Positions 7,932 through 16,190 of a stretch of DNA of 64,000 nucleotides are shown one piece after another (position 1 is the first letter of the stretch; every line of letters starts with the position of its first letter). Origin of the DNA: an uncultured bacterium (GTDB lineage: Bacteria; Desulfobacterota; GWC2-55-46); assembly GCA_905339405.1 (NCBI GenBank), contig CAJPGC010000001.1, forward strand, positions 90,414 to 154,413, read 5' to 3'. A program made the position numbers and the translations under genes. Below the pieces are notes generated by a model that was not told the origin of the DNA, ran no database searches, and saw only the letters and a list, made by a program, of their open reading frames with translations.

Positions 7932-9083
7932 ATGGAAGAAAAAATATTGATGGAAGTCGTCCCGGGCCTCGAGGGCGTGCTTGCCGCGGAGTCGGCAATA
8001 AGCTACATAGACGGGGAGCGCGGCATACTCGAGTACAGGGGCATCTCCATAGAGACGCTCGCCGAGAAGAGCAGCTTCCTCGAGACCGCGTGGCTCCTTC
8101 TTTTCGGCCGTCTTCCCAGAGAATCCGAACTCCGGAAGTTCCGCGACGACGTCACCTTCCACACCAGGCTCAAGCTCAAGATACTCCGGATGATGGAGTA
8201 CCTGCCGGAGAACGGCCACCCCATGCACTACCTACAGGCCGTGACCTCGGCCATGGGCATGTACTACCCGGCAAGGGACACGCTCAACCCCGACGTCCGC
8301 TACTGGTCGGCCGTAAGGCTCATAGCGAAGCTTCCGACGATAACCGCGGCCGTGCACAGGTTGAAGCACGGGGACGCGCCCATACAGCCCAGGAACGACC
8401 TTTCGTTCGCGGCCAACTTCTACTACATGCTCTTTGAAAAGGAGCCGTCGCCGCTTGTAGAGCGGGTATTGGACGTCATGCTGATACTCCACGGCGACCA
8501 CACGATGAACGCCTCGACCTTCAGCGCGAGGGTCGTGGGCTCAACTCTGGCCGACCCGTACACGATAGTGGCTTCGGCCATCGGCACGCTTTCCGGCCCT
8601 CTCCACGGAGGGGCCAACGAGGAAGTCGTGCGCATGATAGACGAGATCGGCGAGAAGGAGAACGTCAGGGGCTACATCGAAAGGAAGCTCGAGAAAAAAG
8701 AGAAGATAATGGGCGTGGGGCACAGGGTCTACAAGACCGTAGACCCCAGGGGCGAGGTCCTGAAAAGGTACATAGCCATGCTTGCCGAGCACGACGGCAT
8801 AGACAGAAAGACGCTCGAGATATCAAGCGAGCTCGAGAAGACGGTAAAGGAGAAGCTCTCCGCGAAGGGGCTCCACCCCAACATAGATTTCTACTCCGGC
8901 ATAGTCTTCAGGAGCATAGGCATCCCCTCCGAGCTCTTCACGCCGATATTCGCCATAGGCAGGGTGGCCGGATGGCTCGCGCACTGGATGGAGCAGCTGA
9001 AGAGCAACCGCATATACAGGCCCGAGCAGAAGTACACGGGCCTTCGCGAGCAGCCCTACGTGCCGCTCGGCGGGAGAGGTTAG
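7932..9083 (+). CDS. gltA: Citrate synthase
   Basis: A 383-residue enzyme condensing oxaloacetate and acetyl-CoA. Catalytic elements seen are the His of LHGGANEEV (about 226), the His of MGVGHRVYK (about 265) and the Asp of NIDFYSGIVF (about 317). The opening (GVLAAESAISYIDGERGILEYRGI) and the length match the short, simple bacterial and archaeal type rather than the longer E. coli-like allosteric type. It has no obvious operon partner except the ChaN-like lipoprotein starting three bases after its stop. A 2-methylcitrate synthase role is possible because the two are hard to separate by sequence. Confidence 0.92.
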   Translation: MEEKILMEVVPGLEGVLAAESAISYIDGERGILEYRGISIETLAEKSSFLETAWLLLFGRLPRESELRKFRDDVTFHTRLKLKILRMMEYLPENGHPMHYLQAVTSAMGMYYPARDTLNPDVRYWSAVRLIAKLPTITAAVHRLKHGDAPIQPRNDLSFAANFYYMLFEKEPSPLVERVLDVMLILHGDHTMNASTFSARVVGSTLADPYTIVASAIGTLSGPLHGGANEEVVRMIDEIGEKENVRGYIERKLEKKEKIMGVGHRVYKTVDPRGEVLKRYIAMLAEHDGIDRKTLEISSELEKTVKEKLSAKGLHPNIDFYSGIVFRSIGIPSELFTPIFAIGRVAGWLAHWMEQLKSNRIYRPEQKYTGLREQPYVPLGGRG

Positions 9084-9086
9084 CCG

Positions 9087-9944
9087 ATGCCCGGGAAAAT
9101 AAGGAGGGCGTCAAGGCTTTCACGCCTATTGTTCTTCGCGCTTGTTCTCGCGGCCGCCTACGGCTGCGTGGAGCCCAAAATACTGAGGGTCGCCGACAAG
9201 CGCGAGCTCAAGCCCACGGAGCTCCTCAAGGAGATAGGCGAGCGCGACATCGTATTCGTCGGTGAGGTCCACAACAGGAAGAGCCACCATGAGGCCCAGC
9301 TGGAGATAATAAAGGCCCTGTACTCAAACGGCGGCCAGCTTGCCATAGGCGTTGAGATGTTCAGGAAGGAGAACCAGACCGCGCTGGACAAGTGGGTCTC
9401 CGGAGAGCTCGGCGAAAGCGAGTTCAGCGAAATATACCACAGGAACTGGGGGCTCCCCTGGAGCCAGTACAGGGAGATATTCGTGTTCGCCAGGGAAAAG
9501 CGCATCCCGCTCGTGGCGCTCAACATCTCCAGGCACGTCATACGCCAGGTCGTCAAAGACGGCTTCGCCTCCCTTACCCCCGAGCAGCTCTCGGGGCTTC
9601 CGCCCGGAATAGAATGCAAGGTCGACGAGACGTACGAGGAGTTCATAAAGGACGCGCTCGGAGAGCACGCAGGCGAGATGTCCTTCAAGAACTTCTGCGA
9701 GGCGCAAATGGTGTGGGACAACGTCATGGCCCACAACGCGATAGAGTTCCTGGACTCCAACCCCGGAAAGACGCTCGTCATCCTCGCCGGGAGCGGTCAT
9801 TCGTGGAAAAGGGGCATACCTTCGCAGGTCGACAGGCTTTCAGGCTATTCCTTCTCGGTCATACTTCCCGAGTCTGACAGGGTGGAGGCCGATAAGATAG
9901 ACACGAAGGACGCGGACTACGTCATAACAGGATGGTTTTTCTGA
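9087..9944 (+). CDS. ChaN-family (DUF399) haem-binding-type lipoprotein
   Basis: A 285-residue protein with a lipoprotein signal ending LAAAYGC (Cys at about 27). The core has IVFVGEVHNRKSHHEAQL, AIGVEMFRKENQ, GLPWSQYREIF and, near the end, VILAGSGHSWKRGIP, the pattern of the ChaN/EreA-like fold. ChaN of Campylobacter binds haem and is linked to iron uptake; that role here is an analogy. It follows citrate synthase by three bases. Its 3' end overlaps the converging HD-GYP gene by 23 bases. Confidence 0.82.
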   Translation: MPGKIRRASRLSRLLFFALVLAAAYGCVEPKILRVADKRELKPTELLKEIGERDIVFVGEVHNRKSHHEAQLEIIKALYSNGGQLAIGVEMFRKENQTALDKWVSGELGESEFSEIYHRNWGLPWSQYREIFVFAREKRIPLVALNISRHVIRQVVKDGFASLTPEQLSGLPPGIECKVDETYEEFIKDALGEHAGEMSFKNFCEAQMVWDNVMAHNAIEFLDSNPGKTLVILAGSGHSWKRGIPSQVDRLSGYSFSVILPESDRVEADKIDTKDADYVITGWFF

Positions 9945-11046
9945 AATCGAGCTCTTCGTGCCTGTTCTCGTCGAACAGGCGGCGGAACTCCTCGGAGAGC
10001 GTAAGAAAGCCCTTGAACACCTCGGGGTCGAACCTTTCCTTCTGGCCGTCGATTATCCCGCAGGCCGTTTCGTGGTCGAAGGCCTCTTTGTAGGGGCGCT
10101 TGCTGCGGAGCGCGTCGTAGATGTCGACAAGGTGGACTATCCTGCCTGAAATGGGTATCTCGTCGCGCTTGAGGCCCATCGGGTAGCCTTTCCCGTCCCA
10201 CCTTTCATGGTGCGTAAGCGCTATCTCCCTTGCCGTTCTGAGTATCCCGGAGTCCGGGTCGCGAAGGATGTTCGCGCCGATGGTCGAATGGGTCTTCATT
10301 ATCTCGAACTCTTCAGGCGTGTGCGAGCCCTCCTTGAGGAGGACGGAGTCGGGGATGCCGATTTTCCCTACGTCGTGCATTGGGCTGCCGAAGAATATCG
10401 CCTCTACGGCCTGCGCCGGAAGCCCCATGTGCGAGGCGAGCACCTGCGAATAAAGGCTTATCCTTTTAATGTGGCCGCCGGTTTCCTTGTCCCTGTATTC
10501 CGCCGCGAGCGTAAGCCTGTAGACGGTCTCCACGTAGCCGTGCCTTATCTTCTCGAAGGCCCTCTCCAGTTGCACCGTTTTGTCGACGACCTCGCCCTCG
10601 AGCTTCTTGCCGTGCTCCAGCAAATAGTCCTCGTACTTCTTGACCTTGAGGAGGTTGCCGATGCGGGCCCTGAATTCGGCCTCGTCGACGGGCTTGCTCA
10701 AAAGCTCGTCCGCCCCGGAATGAAGCCCCTTGAGCTTGGAGCCCCTGTCGGAAAGCGAAGTCACTATGATGATTGGTATATGGGTGGTGGAAGGGTCGTC
10801 CTTCAGGCGCCGGGTGACCTCAAAGCCGTTCATCCCGGGCATGACGACGTCGATTATAAGGATGTCGGGCCGGAAGGCCCTTACCTTCTCCAGCGCTTCC
10901 GCCCCGTTGGCGGCGGAGATGCTCTCGTAGCCGAGCCCATCTATTAGGTCGGAGAATATCTGGATGTAGAACCGGTCGTCGTCCGCAACGAGTATCTTTG
11001 CCTTCCGGGGCAACCCGGGAGCGAGTTGTTCGGTGCCGTCAGCCAT
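9922..11046 (-). CDS. Response regulator with HD-GYP cyclic-di-GMP phosphodiesterase domain
   Basis: A 374-residue RpfG-like protein. The receiver domain covers about residues 15-135 (ILVADDDRF; phospho-acceptor Asp in ILIIDVVMPGMNG; Lys in SKPVDEAE). A short coiled linker leads to the HD-GYP domain at about 175-365, with HDVGKIGIPD and HHERWDGKGYP intact, so it should hydrolyse cyclic di-GMP. No histidine kinase gene is adjacent. The start ATG lacks a strong ribosome site. The gene converges on the ChaN-like gene with a 23-base overlap of coding ends. Confidence 0.93.
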   Translation of the reverse strand: MADGTEQLAPGLPRKAKILVADDDRFYIQIFSDLIDGLGYESISAANGAEALEKVRAFRPDILIIDVVMPGMNGFEVTRRLKDDPSTTHIPIIIVTSLSDRGSKLKGLHSGADELLSKPVDEAEFRARIGNLLKVKKYEDYLLEHGKKLEGEVVDKTVQLERAFEKIRHGYVETVYRLTLAAEYRDKETGGHIKRISLYSQVLASHMGLPAQAVEAIFFGSPMHDVGKIGIPDSVLLKEGSHTPEEFEIMKTHSTIGANILRDPDSGILRTAREIALTHHERWDGKGYPMGLKRDEIPISGRIVHLVDIYDALRSKRPYKEAFDHETACGIIDGQKERFDPEVFKGFLTLSEEFRRLFDENRHEELDFRKTILL

Positions 11047-11133
11047 ATTGCCTATATACTACTCATTTCACGCCCGCATGGCAAGGGGCCTGATGGCGCG
11101 CCTTGCGGCTCGTTAAAAAAACCTTTGTTTCCC

Positions 11134-11150
11134 GTAAGTTATCAACTTAC
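11134..11150. promoter_or_regulatory. Palindrome touching the -35 box of the M23 peptidase promoter, candidate operator
   Basis: GTAAGTT and AACTTAC form a perfect seven-base inverted repeat with a three-base centre. It ends two bases before the TTGACA of the next promoter and has no T-run, so it looks more like a protein site than a terminator. The bound regulator is unknown. Confidence 0.45.
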
Positions 11151-11152
11151 GC

Positions 11153-11181
11153 TTGACAAACCAGGCGCCAGTAAATATCAT
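11153..11181 (+). promoter_or_regulatory. Sigma-70 promoter of the M23 peptidase gene
   Basis: TTGACA (11153-11158) and TATCAT (11176-11181) with a 17-base spacer, 25 bases before the chosen ATG at 11206. Confidence 0.7.
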
Positions 11182-11205
11182 GTTGTGAAAATTTTCCGAA
11201 AGGAC

Positions 11206-12495
11206 ATGATATTGACCGGAACTCAAAACAGGAATGAAAAAAGATTCCCGATAAGAACCGCGTTGATATTCTCCCTCGTAGGGATTTCGTTTTTCCTTTC
11301 GATCCTTTTCCTTATAAGTCCGGCTTCCTCCCAGAAGTTCTCCGAACCGGCGGCCGCTGAAGGCAGTGAAAGCCCTTCAGAGGACCAGGGCCCCAAAATA
11401 GAACGCTTCGATTTCAAGCTTACCTCCAACAACACCTTCTACCAGGTCATGACGGCAATAAAAGTCCCTGGCCCCGAGATACTCGACATCGTCAAAAAAG
11501 CCAAGCCAATATTCAACCTCACGCGCCTCAAGGAGGACTCCGTCCTCAAGGCCTTTACCATTGACGGCAGGCTCCAGAAAATTGAGTACAAGTTCAGCGA
11601 CTACGAGTTCCTGCTCGTCGAGAGGGACCCGGATGGCAACATGGCCGCCAAGAAAGAGGAGCTCCCGCACGAGACAAGGGAGGTCGTGGTCTCCGGCACG
11701 ATAGAGAACTCGCTCTATGAGGGCGCCTTGAAGGCCGGGGCCGACCCGCAGGCCGTCGTGGCCCTTACAGACATATTCGCCTGGGACATCGACTTCGCCT
11801 CCGACATACACAAGGGTGATACCTTCAGGCTCCTCTCCGAGATGCTCTACGTCGAGGGGGTGCCCGTGAAAACAGGCAGGCTCATTGGCGCCGAGATGGA
11901 GAACGGCGGAAAGAGATACGCGGCCATCTATTACGAGGGCAAGGGCGGCAAGGGTTACTACGACGAGAAGGGCAGGTCGTTGAAGAAGACCCTCCTCAAG
12001 TCTCCCCTGAGGTTCAGGAGGATAACCAGCACCTTCAGCAGGGGCAGGTATCATCCTATCCTGAAAAGATACAGGCCACACCACGGGATAGATTACGGCG
12101 CGCCCACAGGCACGCCAATAGAGTCCGCGGGAAGCGGAGTGGTGAAGCACGCCGGTTGGAAGGGCGGGTACGGTAATTACATAGAAGTAAAGCACAGCAA
12201 CGGCTACACTACCGCTTACGGCCACCTTTCAAGGATAGGCAAGGGGATAAGGTCAGGGGCGAAGGTAGACCAGGGGCAGGTAATAGGTTACGTCGGCTCG
12301 ACGGGGCTGTCCTCCGGCCCGCACCTTCACTACGAAGTGAAGGTGGGCGGCAGGCTCATAAACCCCTTGAGCGTGAAATCGCTGCCTGGCGTGCCGGTGC
12401 CTAAAAAGGAGATGGCGCAGTTCGTCGCGGCAAGGGATAGCGTACAGCACAAGCTCTCTTCAAGCGGCACGGCGTACGCAACGAACAAACCTTAG
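11206..12495 (+). CDS. M23-family murein endopeptidase, membrane-anchored
   Basis: A 429-residue cell-wall hydrolase. An N-terminal hydrophobic segment (about residues 14-34) anchors or exports it. A middle region at about 60-230 matches the OapA/LysM-like and beta domains seen in MepM-type proteins (NTFYQVMTAIKVPGPEI; HKGDTFRLLSE). The LytM zinc domain at about 270-390 has HHGIDYGAPTGTPI, SNGYTTAYGHLS and GPHLHYEVKVGG, giving the expected H..D, HxH zinc ligands. It cleaves peptide crosslinks in the periplasm. The start at 11206 was chosen for AAAGG four bases upstream and position after a good promoter; longer frames are possible. Confidence 0.9.
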   Translation: MILTGTQNRNEKRFPIRTALIFSLVGISFFLSILFLISPASSQKFSEPAAAEGSESPSEDQGPKIERFDFKLTSNNTFYQVMTAIKVPGPEILDIVKKAKPIFNLTRLKEDSVLKAFTIDGRLQKIEYKFSDYEFLLVERDPDGNMAAKKEELPHETREVVVSGTIENSLYEGALKAGADPQAVVALTDIFAWDIDFASDIHKGDTFRLLSEMLYVEGVPVKTGRLIGAEMENGGKRYAAIYYEGKGGKGYYDEKGRSLKKTLLKSPLRFRRITSTFSRGRYHPILKRYRPHHGIDYGAPTGTPIESAGSGVVKHAGWKGGYGNYIEVKHSNGYTTAYGHLSRIGKGIRSGAKVDQGQVIGYVGSTGLSSGPHLHYEVKVGGRLINPLSVKSLPGVPVPKKEMAQFVAARDSVQHKLSSSGTAYATNKP

Positions 12496-12500
12496 TACAA

Positions 12501-13676
12501 TTATGACGGCGAGAGCACCCTCCAGGCGTGCCTTGCTATCATAAGCTCCTCGTTGGTCTTCATGACCATTACTTCTACCGGCCCCCTCGATATGACGGGG
12601 CCGTTTTTTTTGTTCTTCTCCACGTCGAGCTCCACTCCGAGAAAACCCAGGCCCTTTGTCAACCGCGCCCTTATCTCCGGTGAGTTCTCCCCTATCCCGG
12701 CCGTGAAGATGATCGTGTCGAGCCCTCCTAAAGCTGCGGAGAGCGCGCCTATGTACTTTCTTGCCTGATAGCAGAAGACTTCGATCGCGAGGGCCGCGGA
12801 AGGGGAGGCCGCCTCTTCCCTGAGGAGGTCGGCCATGTCCGAGCTTGCGCCTGATATCCCCAGGAGCCCCGATTTCCTGTTGAGGAGCACGTTGAGCTCA
12901 TCAGGCGCGTACCCTCTCGTCTTGAGGAGGTAGACGATGATGCCGGGGTCTAGCTCCCCGGTACGCGTGCTCATGACCAGGCCTCCGAGAGGCGTGAAGC
13001 CCATCGTGGTATCTACGCACCTGGCTTCATTGACGGCGGCCATCGAGCAGCCGTTCCCGAGGTGGGCGATTATCGTGCGCCCTTTTGAGCGGGCAGGCTC
13101 CAACCTTGAAAGCTCTTCCATGATGTACTCGTAGGAGAGTCCGTGGAAGCCGTATCTTACGACCCCTTCGGCTCTGAATTCCGCAGGGATGGCGAAGGTG
13201 GTCGCGGCTTCACTCATCGTCCTGTGAAAAGAGGTGTCAAAGCAGGCTATCTGCGGGAGTCCTGGAAAGGCGGAGCTTACGGCCTCGATGGCTTTTATCT
13301 CGTGCGGCAGGTGCTCGGCGGCAAAAGGCGTAAGCTCCCGTATGGTGTTGAGGAGTGTTTTGTCTACCCTCTGCGGGACAGTGTACTTAGAGCCGCCGTG
13401 CACGACCCTGTGGCCGACCGCGCCCATTCCCCGGTCTTCAGGACGGGAAGCGAGCCAGCCGAAAAGCTCTTTCAGGGCGCCGCCGTGGTCAGGCAACGAG
13501 AGCTCCTTTGAGACAAGGACGTCTCCCTGGCCGCTTTCCGCGCTGAAGCGCCCCTCAGGGAGGCCTATCCTTTCAAGCTTTCCGGAAAGGAGGCGCTCCG
13601 GGTCAGGCCCGGCCCCGTAGACAGAGAACTTGATGCTCGATGAACCGCTGTTTATGGTCAGGATGCTGCGTACCAA
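12501..13676 (-). CDS. ackA: Acetate kinase
   Basis: A 391-residue enzyme interconverting acetyl phosphate plus ADP and acetate plus ATP. Signatures are ILTINSGSSSIKFSV (N-terminal nucleotide motif), VGHRVVHGG, CFDTSFHRTM, YGFHGLSYEY, IAHLGNGCSM, TTMGFTPLGGLVMSTRTG and FTAGIGENSPEIR. Length and motifs are complete. No phosphotransacetylase gene is adjacent; its partner must be elsewhere. It ends six bases from the converging M23 gene, with no clear terminator between them. Confidence 0.96.
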   Translation of the reverse strand: MVRSILTINSGSSSIKFSVYGAGPDPERLLSGKLERIGLPEGRFSAESGQGDVLVSKELSLPDHGGALKELFGWLASRPEDRGMGAVGHRVVHGGSKYTVPQRVDKTLLNTIRELTPFAAEHLPHEIKAIEAVSSAFPGLPQIACFDTSFHRTMSEAATTFAIPAEFRAEGVVRYGFHGLSYEYIMEELSRLEPARSKGRTIIAHLGNGCSMAAVNEARCVDTTMGFTPLGGLVMSTRTGELDPGIIVYLLKTRGYAPDELNVLLNRKSGLLGISGASSDMADLLREEAASPSAALAIEVFCYQARKYIGALSAALGGLDTIIFTAGIGENSPEIRARLTKGLGFLGVELDVEKNKKNGPVISRGPVEVMVMKTNEELMIARHAWRVLSPS

Positions 13677-13712
13677 AATACCTCCATTTCAACAGCGGCA
13701 TTTGCGCGGTCT

Positions 13713-14108
13713 TCAGCGCTTGAGGAGCCACGCGTTCAAAAGCGGTGCGATTATCTCGGAGGCAAGCACAAGCGACCAGAGCCTGCCCTGCCATATCCTG
13801 TAGTCGGCCAGGAGCTTGTCCCACGGGAAGCCGAAGACGTAATGGCCGAAGAGAAATTCGAAAGTCAAACTGCAGAAGAACCAGAGCAGCCCGGCTGAAA
13901 GCGCCGAGGCGTAAAGCGGCTCTGGGGCGAACCTGGTGACGTAGATGCGCGCCCCGATGAATATGACGATTATTATGAAGAACGTCTTGTACAGGTGGCT
14001 GCCGTAATCCCCTATGTAGCGGGAGAGGACCTTCTCGCCGAGAAAACCGTTCGCGATGGCTATCAACACCATGACGAACCAGAAAAGAAAAGCTGTCTTC
14101 AGGTTCAT
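13713..14108 (-). CDS. Unrecognised four-helix membrane protein
   Basis: A 131-residue protein with hydrophobic helices at about residues 5-25, 40-58, 68-92 and 108-126. No family motif is recognised. A notable segment is LFGHYVFGFPWDKLLADYRIWQGRLW, an amphipathic loop rich in aromatic residues (only its edges are given here as a landmark). The start at MNLKTAF was chosen because AAAGG precedes it and the longer frame adds a non-hydrophobic, poorly supported extension. It lies 36 bases upstream of ackA on the same strand and may be co-transcribed with it. Function unknown. Confidence 0.6.
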   Translation of the reverse strand: MNLKTAFLFWFVMVLIAIANGFLGEKVLSRYIGDYGSHLYKTFFIIIVIFIGARIYVTRFAPEPLYASALSAGLLWFFCSLTFEFLFGHYVFGFPWDKLLADYRIWQGRLWSLVLASEIIAPLLNAWLLKR

Positions 14109-14244
14109 TGGATGCCTTTCAAAGTATAGCGTTGGCTTTAGAAAATAACAGAACCAGGCCCGCAAGTCAAAGCCGGGGTTCGCGAAAAAAGAACCGGCGC
14201 GGAAAGGAATTGCGCCGGAGAAGGAATTGTCTTACCATATCATT

Positions 14245-14751
14245 ATGTCACATGATTACGTTTACGGCAGCTACTCTTCCCCTGTAGGCGGGCTTTTCGT
14301 GGCAAAGGGGCCCAGGGGCATAACCGCGCTCACGATAGGAGAGGGGGAAGGGGAATTCCTCGCGGGTTTCTCTGAAGACCTTGCGCCCTCGCTTGCACAG
14401 GGACGTTTCTCAGCCCTTTTCAGGCTTTTCGACGAGTACTTCAAGGGCGCTCCTGTCGTCTTCAGCGTGCCGGTCGACCCTTCCGGCACCGACTTTGATA
14501 AAAGAGTCTGGGGCGCGCTCTCAGCGATCCCGTGGGGCAGCTGCAAAAGCTACGGAGAGCTGGCGTCAGTCATAGGGAAGCCTGGGGCGGCCAGGGCCGT
14601 CGGAGGCGCCTGCGGCAGGAACCCCATCCCCCTCATAATACCCTGCCACAGGGTGTTGCAATCCGGCGGCCTCATCGGCGGATATTCGGGCGGGGCAGGG
14701 GTCAAGGAGTCTCTCCTCGCCATCGAGGGCATACCTTTCAAGACCCGCTGA
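14245..14751 (+). CDS. ogt: Methylated-DNA-protein cysteine methyltransferase (Ogt/AGT)
   Basis: A 168-residue suicide repair protein that takes the alkyl group from O6-alkylguanine. The active-site motif NPIPLIIPCHRVLQ with the acceptor Cys is intact, followed by GGLIGGYSGG. The helix-turn-helix DNA-binding part is VWGALSAIPWGSCKSYGELA. The start is ambiguous: ATG at 14245 is 19 bases from GAGAAGGA, while a TTG at 14227 is too close to it. A hairpin (14194-14200 with 14212-14218) overlaps this leader. It stands alone between convergent or divergent neighbours. Confidence 0.92.
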   Translation: MSHDYVYGSYSSPVGGLFVAKGPRGITALTIGEGEGEFLAGFSEDLAPSLAQGRFSALFRLFDEYFKGAPVVFSVPVDPSGTDFDKRVWGALSAIPWGSCKSYGELASVIGKPGAARAVGGACGRNPIPLIIPCHRVLQSGGLIGGYSGGAGVKESLLAIEGIPFKTR

Positions 14752-14754
14752 AAA

Positions 14755-15240
14755 TCAGTACAGGTACCCGCCGTGCGCGACGATTGCTCCCGCGGCTGCC
14801 GCCGCAAGTGATATCGCCACCATGAACCAGTGCAGCTTCTTCACCTTGTTGAATATCCCGTCGATGTCCATCTTGTCGCCCTCGCGGGCCATCTTCTCGA
14901 GCATCTTTCTTATGACGATGGGCTCGAGCCCCACGAGCATCACGAACCAGAAGACCCACACGCCCGTCATGAAAGTCAGCGCCGCTCCAGCTTTTGTGAA
15001 GTAGAGCTTGTGCCAGCCCATCTGCCACACCATGATGAAGCCGGAGATGCCAGTTATGATGTTGTACCACTTGGCAAGAGGGGCGAACCTGTGTTCGACG
15101 CGCTGGAACATCAATACCTTCTGGAGAGCGTCCGGGGTCTTTATGACCATCGGCAGCATGATGCCGGTTACGAAGGCGAGCCCGCCTATCCACAGGATGA
15201 CCGCCAGCAGATGAACGATGTGCATCGAAATAAAGAGCAT
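14755..15240 (-). CDS. CopD-like four-helix membrane protein
   Basis: A 161-residue inner-membrane protein starting MLFISMHIVHLLAVILWIGG, with AAGGAGG six bases before the ATG. Helices are at about residues 4-26, 55-78, 86-108 and 135-157. The His in the first helix (MHIVHLLAVILWIGG), the second helix and His at HWFMVA resemble the CopD/DUF2269 membrane group, which often carries haem or copper ligands. The exact family is uncertain. It is transcribed away from the three-hairpin repeat at 15327-15519, and converges with ogt three bases from its stop. Confidence 0.65.
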   Translation of the reverse strand: MLFISMHIVHLLAVILWIGGLAFVTGIMLPMVIKTPDALQKVLMFQRVEHRFAPLAKWYNIITGISGFIMVWQMGWHKLYFTKAGAALTFMTGVWVFWFVMLVGLEPIVIRKMLEKMAREGDKMDIDGIFNKVKKLHWFMVAISLAAAAAGAIVAHGGYLY

Positions 15241-15575
15241 CAAAACCTCCTTGATTTGGTCCCCGGTTTTGTTTAAGGTTAGTGTCGGAAAGATTCTATA
15301 CCAAACGCGGCTCCGGGGCCAGGTGTTTGGCAGGACGCGTGGTTTCATGGGGGAAACTTTCTGTAGAAAGTTCTCCCCCATACCCCCTTCAAAGACTTCA
15401 AGTTCCTGAGGAGGCCCCCTTAAGGGGGCCTCCTCAGGAAGAACTGAAAGTTTTTGGAGAGAGTTTGAGAGAACCTTTTTACAAAAAGGTTCTCTCAAAA
15501 AAAACAAGCGTCCTGCCAAGTATCGCACGTGACGGTGGGCGTGAACATGACGAAAATCAGTGCAGGGAGGGGCAG
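15241..15575. other. 335-base divergent intergenic region holding a three-hairpin repeat
   Basis: No gene is credible here. Most of the stretch is repeat copy A (15327-15519); the open frames crossing it are palindrome translations. The remaining flanks must carry the promoters of the CopD-like gene (minus) and of the membrane gene at 15576 (plus), but I see no consensus boxes. Confidence 0.7.
15327..15519 (+). repeat. Three-hairpin dispersed repeat, copy A
   Basis: Outer perfect 12-bp inverted repeat TTGGCAGGACGC (15327-15338) and GCGTCCTGCCAA (15508-15519). Inside, in order: hairpin 1 at 15347-15381 (GGGGGAAACTTTC type), hairpin 2 as a perfect 38-bp palindrome at 15403-15440 (half-site TTCCTGAGGAGGCCCCCTT), and hairpin 3 at 15464-15499, a 16- to 17-bp stem around GAGAACCTTTTT with a two-base loop. 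A second copy lies inverted at 19399-19588 and hairpin 1 alone recurs at 45184-45227. It lies between divergent genes, so it is not simply a terminator. Confidence 0.88.
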
Positions 15576-16052
15576 ATGAACAGGGAGATATACGTAAGTC
15601 TCAGGCGCACGTGCATGATGATGGCCATTTTCGCCGGCTCTTTCATTCTCGTGTACGGTGGTGTGGTGGCCCTGACGAAGTTCGTCTACATATACTTCAG
15701 GGGTTTCATACCTGACTTCAACGAGAACATCTTGAGGGCCATTTTTTACGCGCTGTCGATAGGGTCGTTCGCGGCCTCCCGCTTCCTTTACAAGAAACGC
15801 TATTCGCCCGAGGGCTTGAAATCCCGACTTAAAGATCCCGACGCACTTGTAAGGCATCTTCTCATGACGCCGGTCATAGGCATGGCTCTAGCAGAGGCCG
15901 TGCTCATATCGGCGTTCTTCCTCTTTTTCCTCAGCGCCATGTACGTGGATTTCATCATCCTCTCCATCCTTTCGTCCGTGATGATAATAACGAGCGTCCC
16001 GGGCGTTCAATTCCTGGAGAGCAGGGTCAACGAGGCCTCAAGGGGCGCGTAG
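15576..16052 (+). CDS. Unrecognised four-helix membrane protein
   Basis: A 158-residue protein with hydrophobic helices at about residues 14-36, 50-66, 98-120 and 124-146. The short cytoplasmic loop FLYKKRYSPEGLKSRLKD is basic. No catalytic motif or known family is recognised. The ATG has AGGGAGGGGCAG just upstream. It stands alone, downstream of repeat copy A and upstream of the perR promoter. Function unknown. Confidence 0.65.
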   Translation: MNREIYVSLRRTCMMMAIFAGSFILVYGGVVALTKFVYIYFRGFIPDFNENILRAIFYALSIGSFAASRFLYKKRYSPEGLKSRLKDPDALVRHLLMTPVIGMALAEAVLISAFFLFFLSAMYVDFIILSILSSVMIITSVPGVQFLESRVNEASRGA

Positions 16053-16115
16053 ACAGACCCGCCGCCTAGGAAAAACCCATAAAATACGAACAATTACGAC
16101 TGAACTGACAGCCGC

Positions 16116-16143
16116 TTGACAAATATTTTTTATGTACTATAAT
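16116..16143 (+). promoter_or_regulatory. Sigma-70 promoter of perR
   Basis: Full consensus TTGACA (16116-16121) and TATAAT (16138-16143) with a 16-base spacer. The inverted repeat that follows immediately suggests autoregulation. Confidence 0.85.
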
Positions 16144-16147
16144 AGAA

Positions 16148-16177
16148 TTATTCCAAGATAGTAATCATTTGGAATAA
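16148..16177. promoter_or_regulatory. Candidate PerR/Fur operator
   Basis: TTATTCCAA (16148-16156) and TTGGAATAA (16169-16177) are perfect nine-base inverted arms around the centre GATAGTAATCAT, which itself resembles a Fur-type box. The site starts four bases below the -10 box, so it covers the transcription start. Confidence 0.7.
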
Positions 16178-16190
16178 AGAGGAGCATCAA

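Noticed and set aside
14194..14218. Hairpin before ogt as a regulatory switch
   Set aside because: CCGGCGC/GCGCCGG is a real inverted repeat, but it is short, has no T-run and no second conformation was visible.
15282..15530. Open frames crossing the three-hairpin repeat on both strands, extending neighbouring genes
   Set aside because: They translate palindromes and give similar 'FCRKF/FLQKV' strings in both copies; true starts with ribosome sites lie at 15240 (minus) and 15576 (plus).
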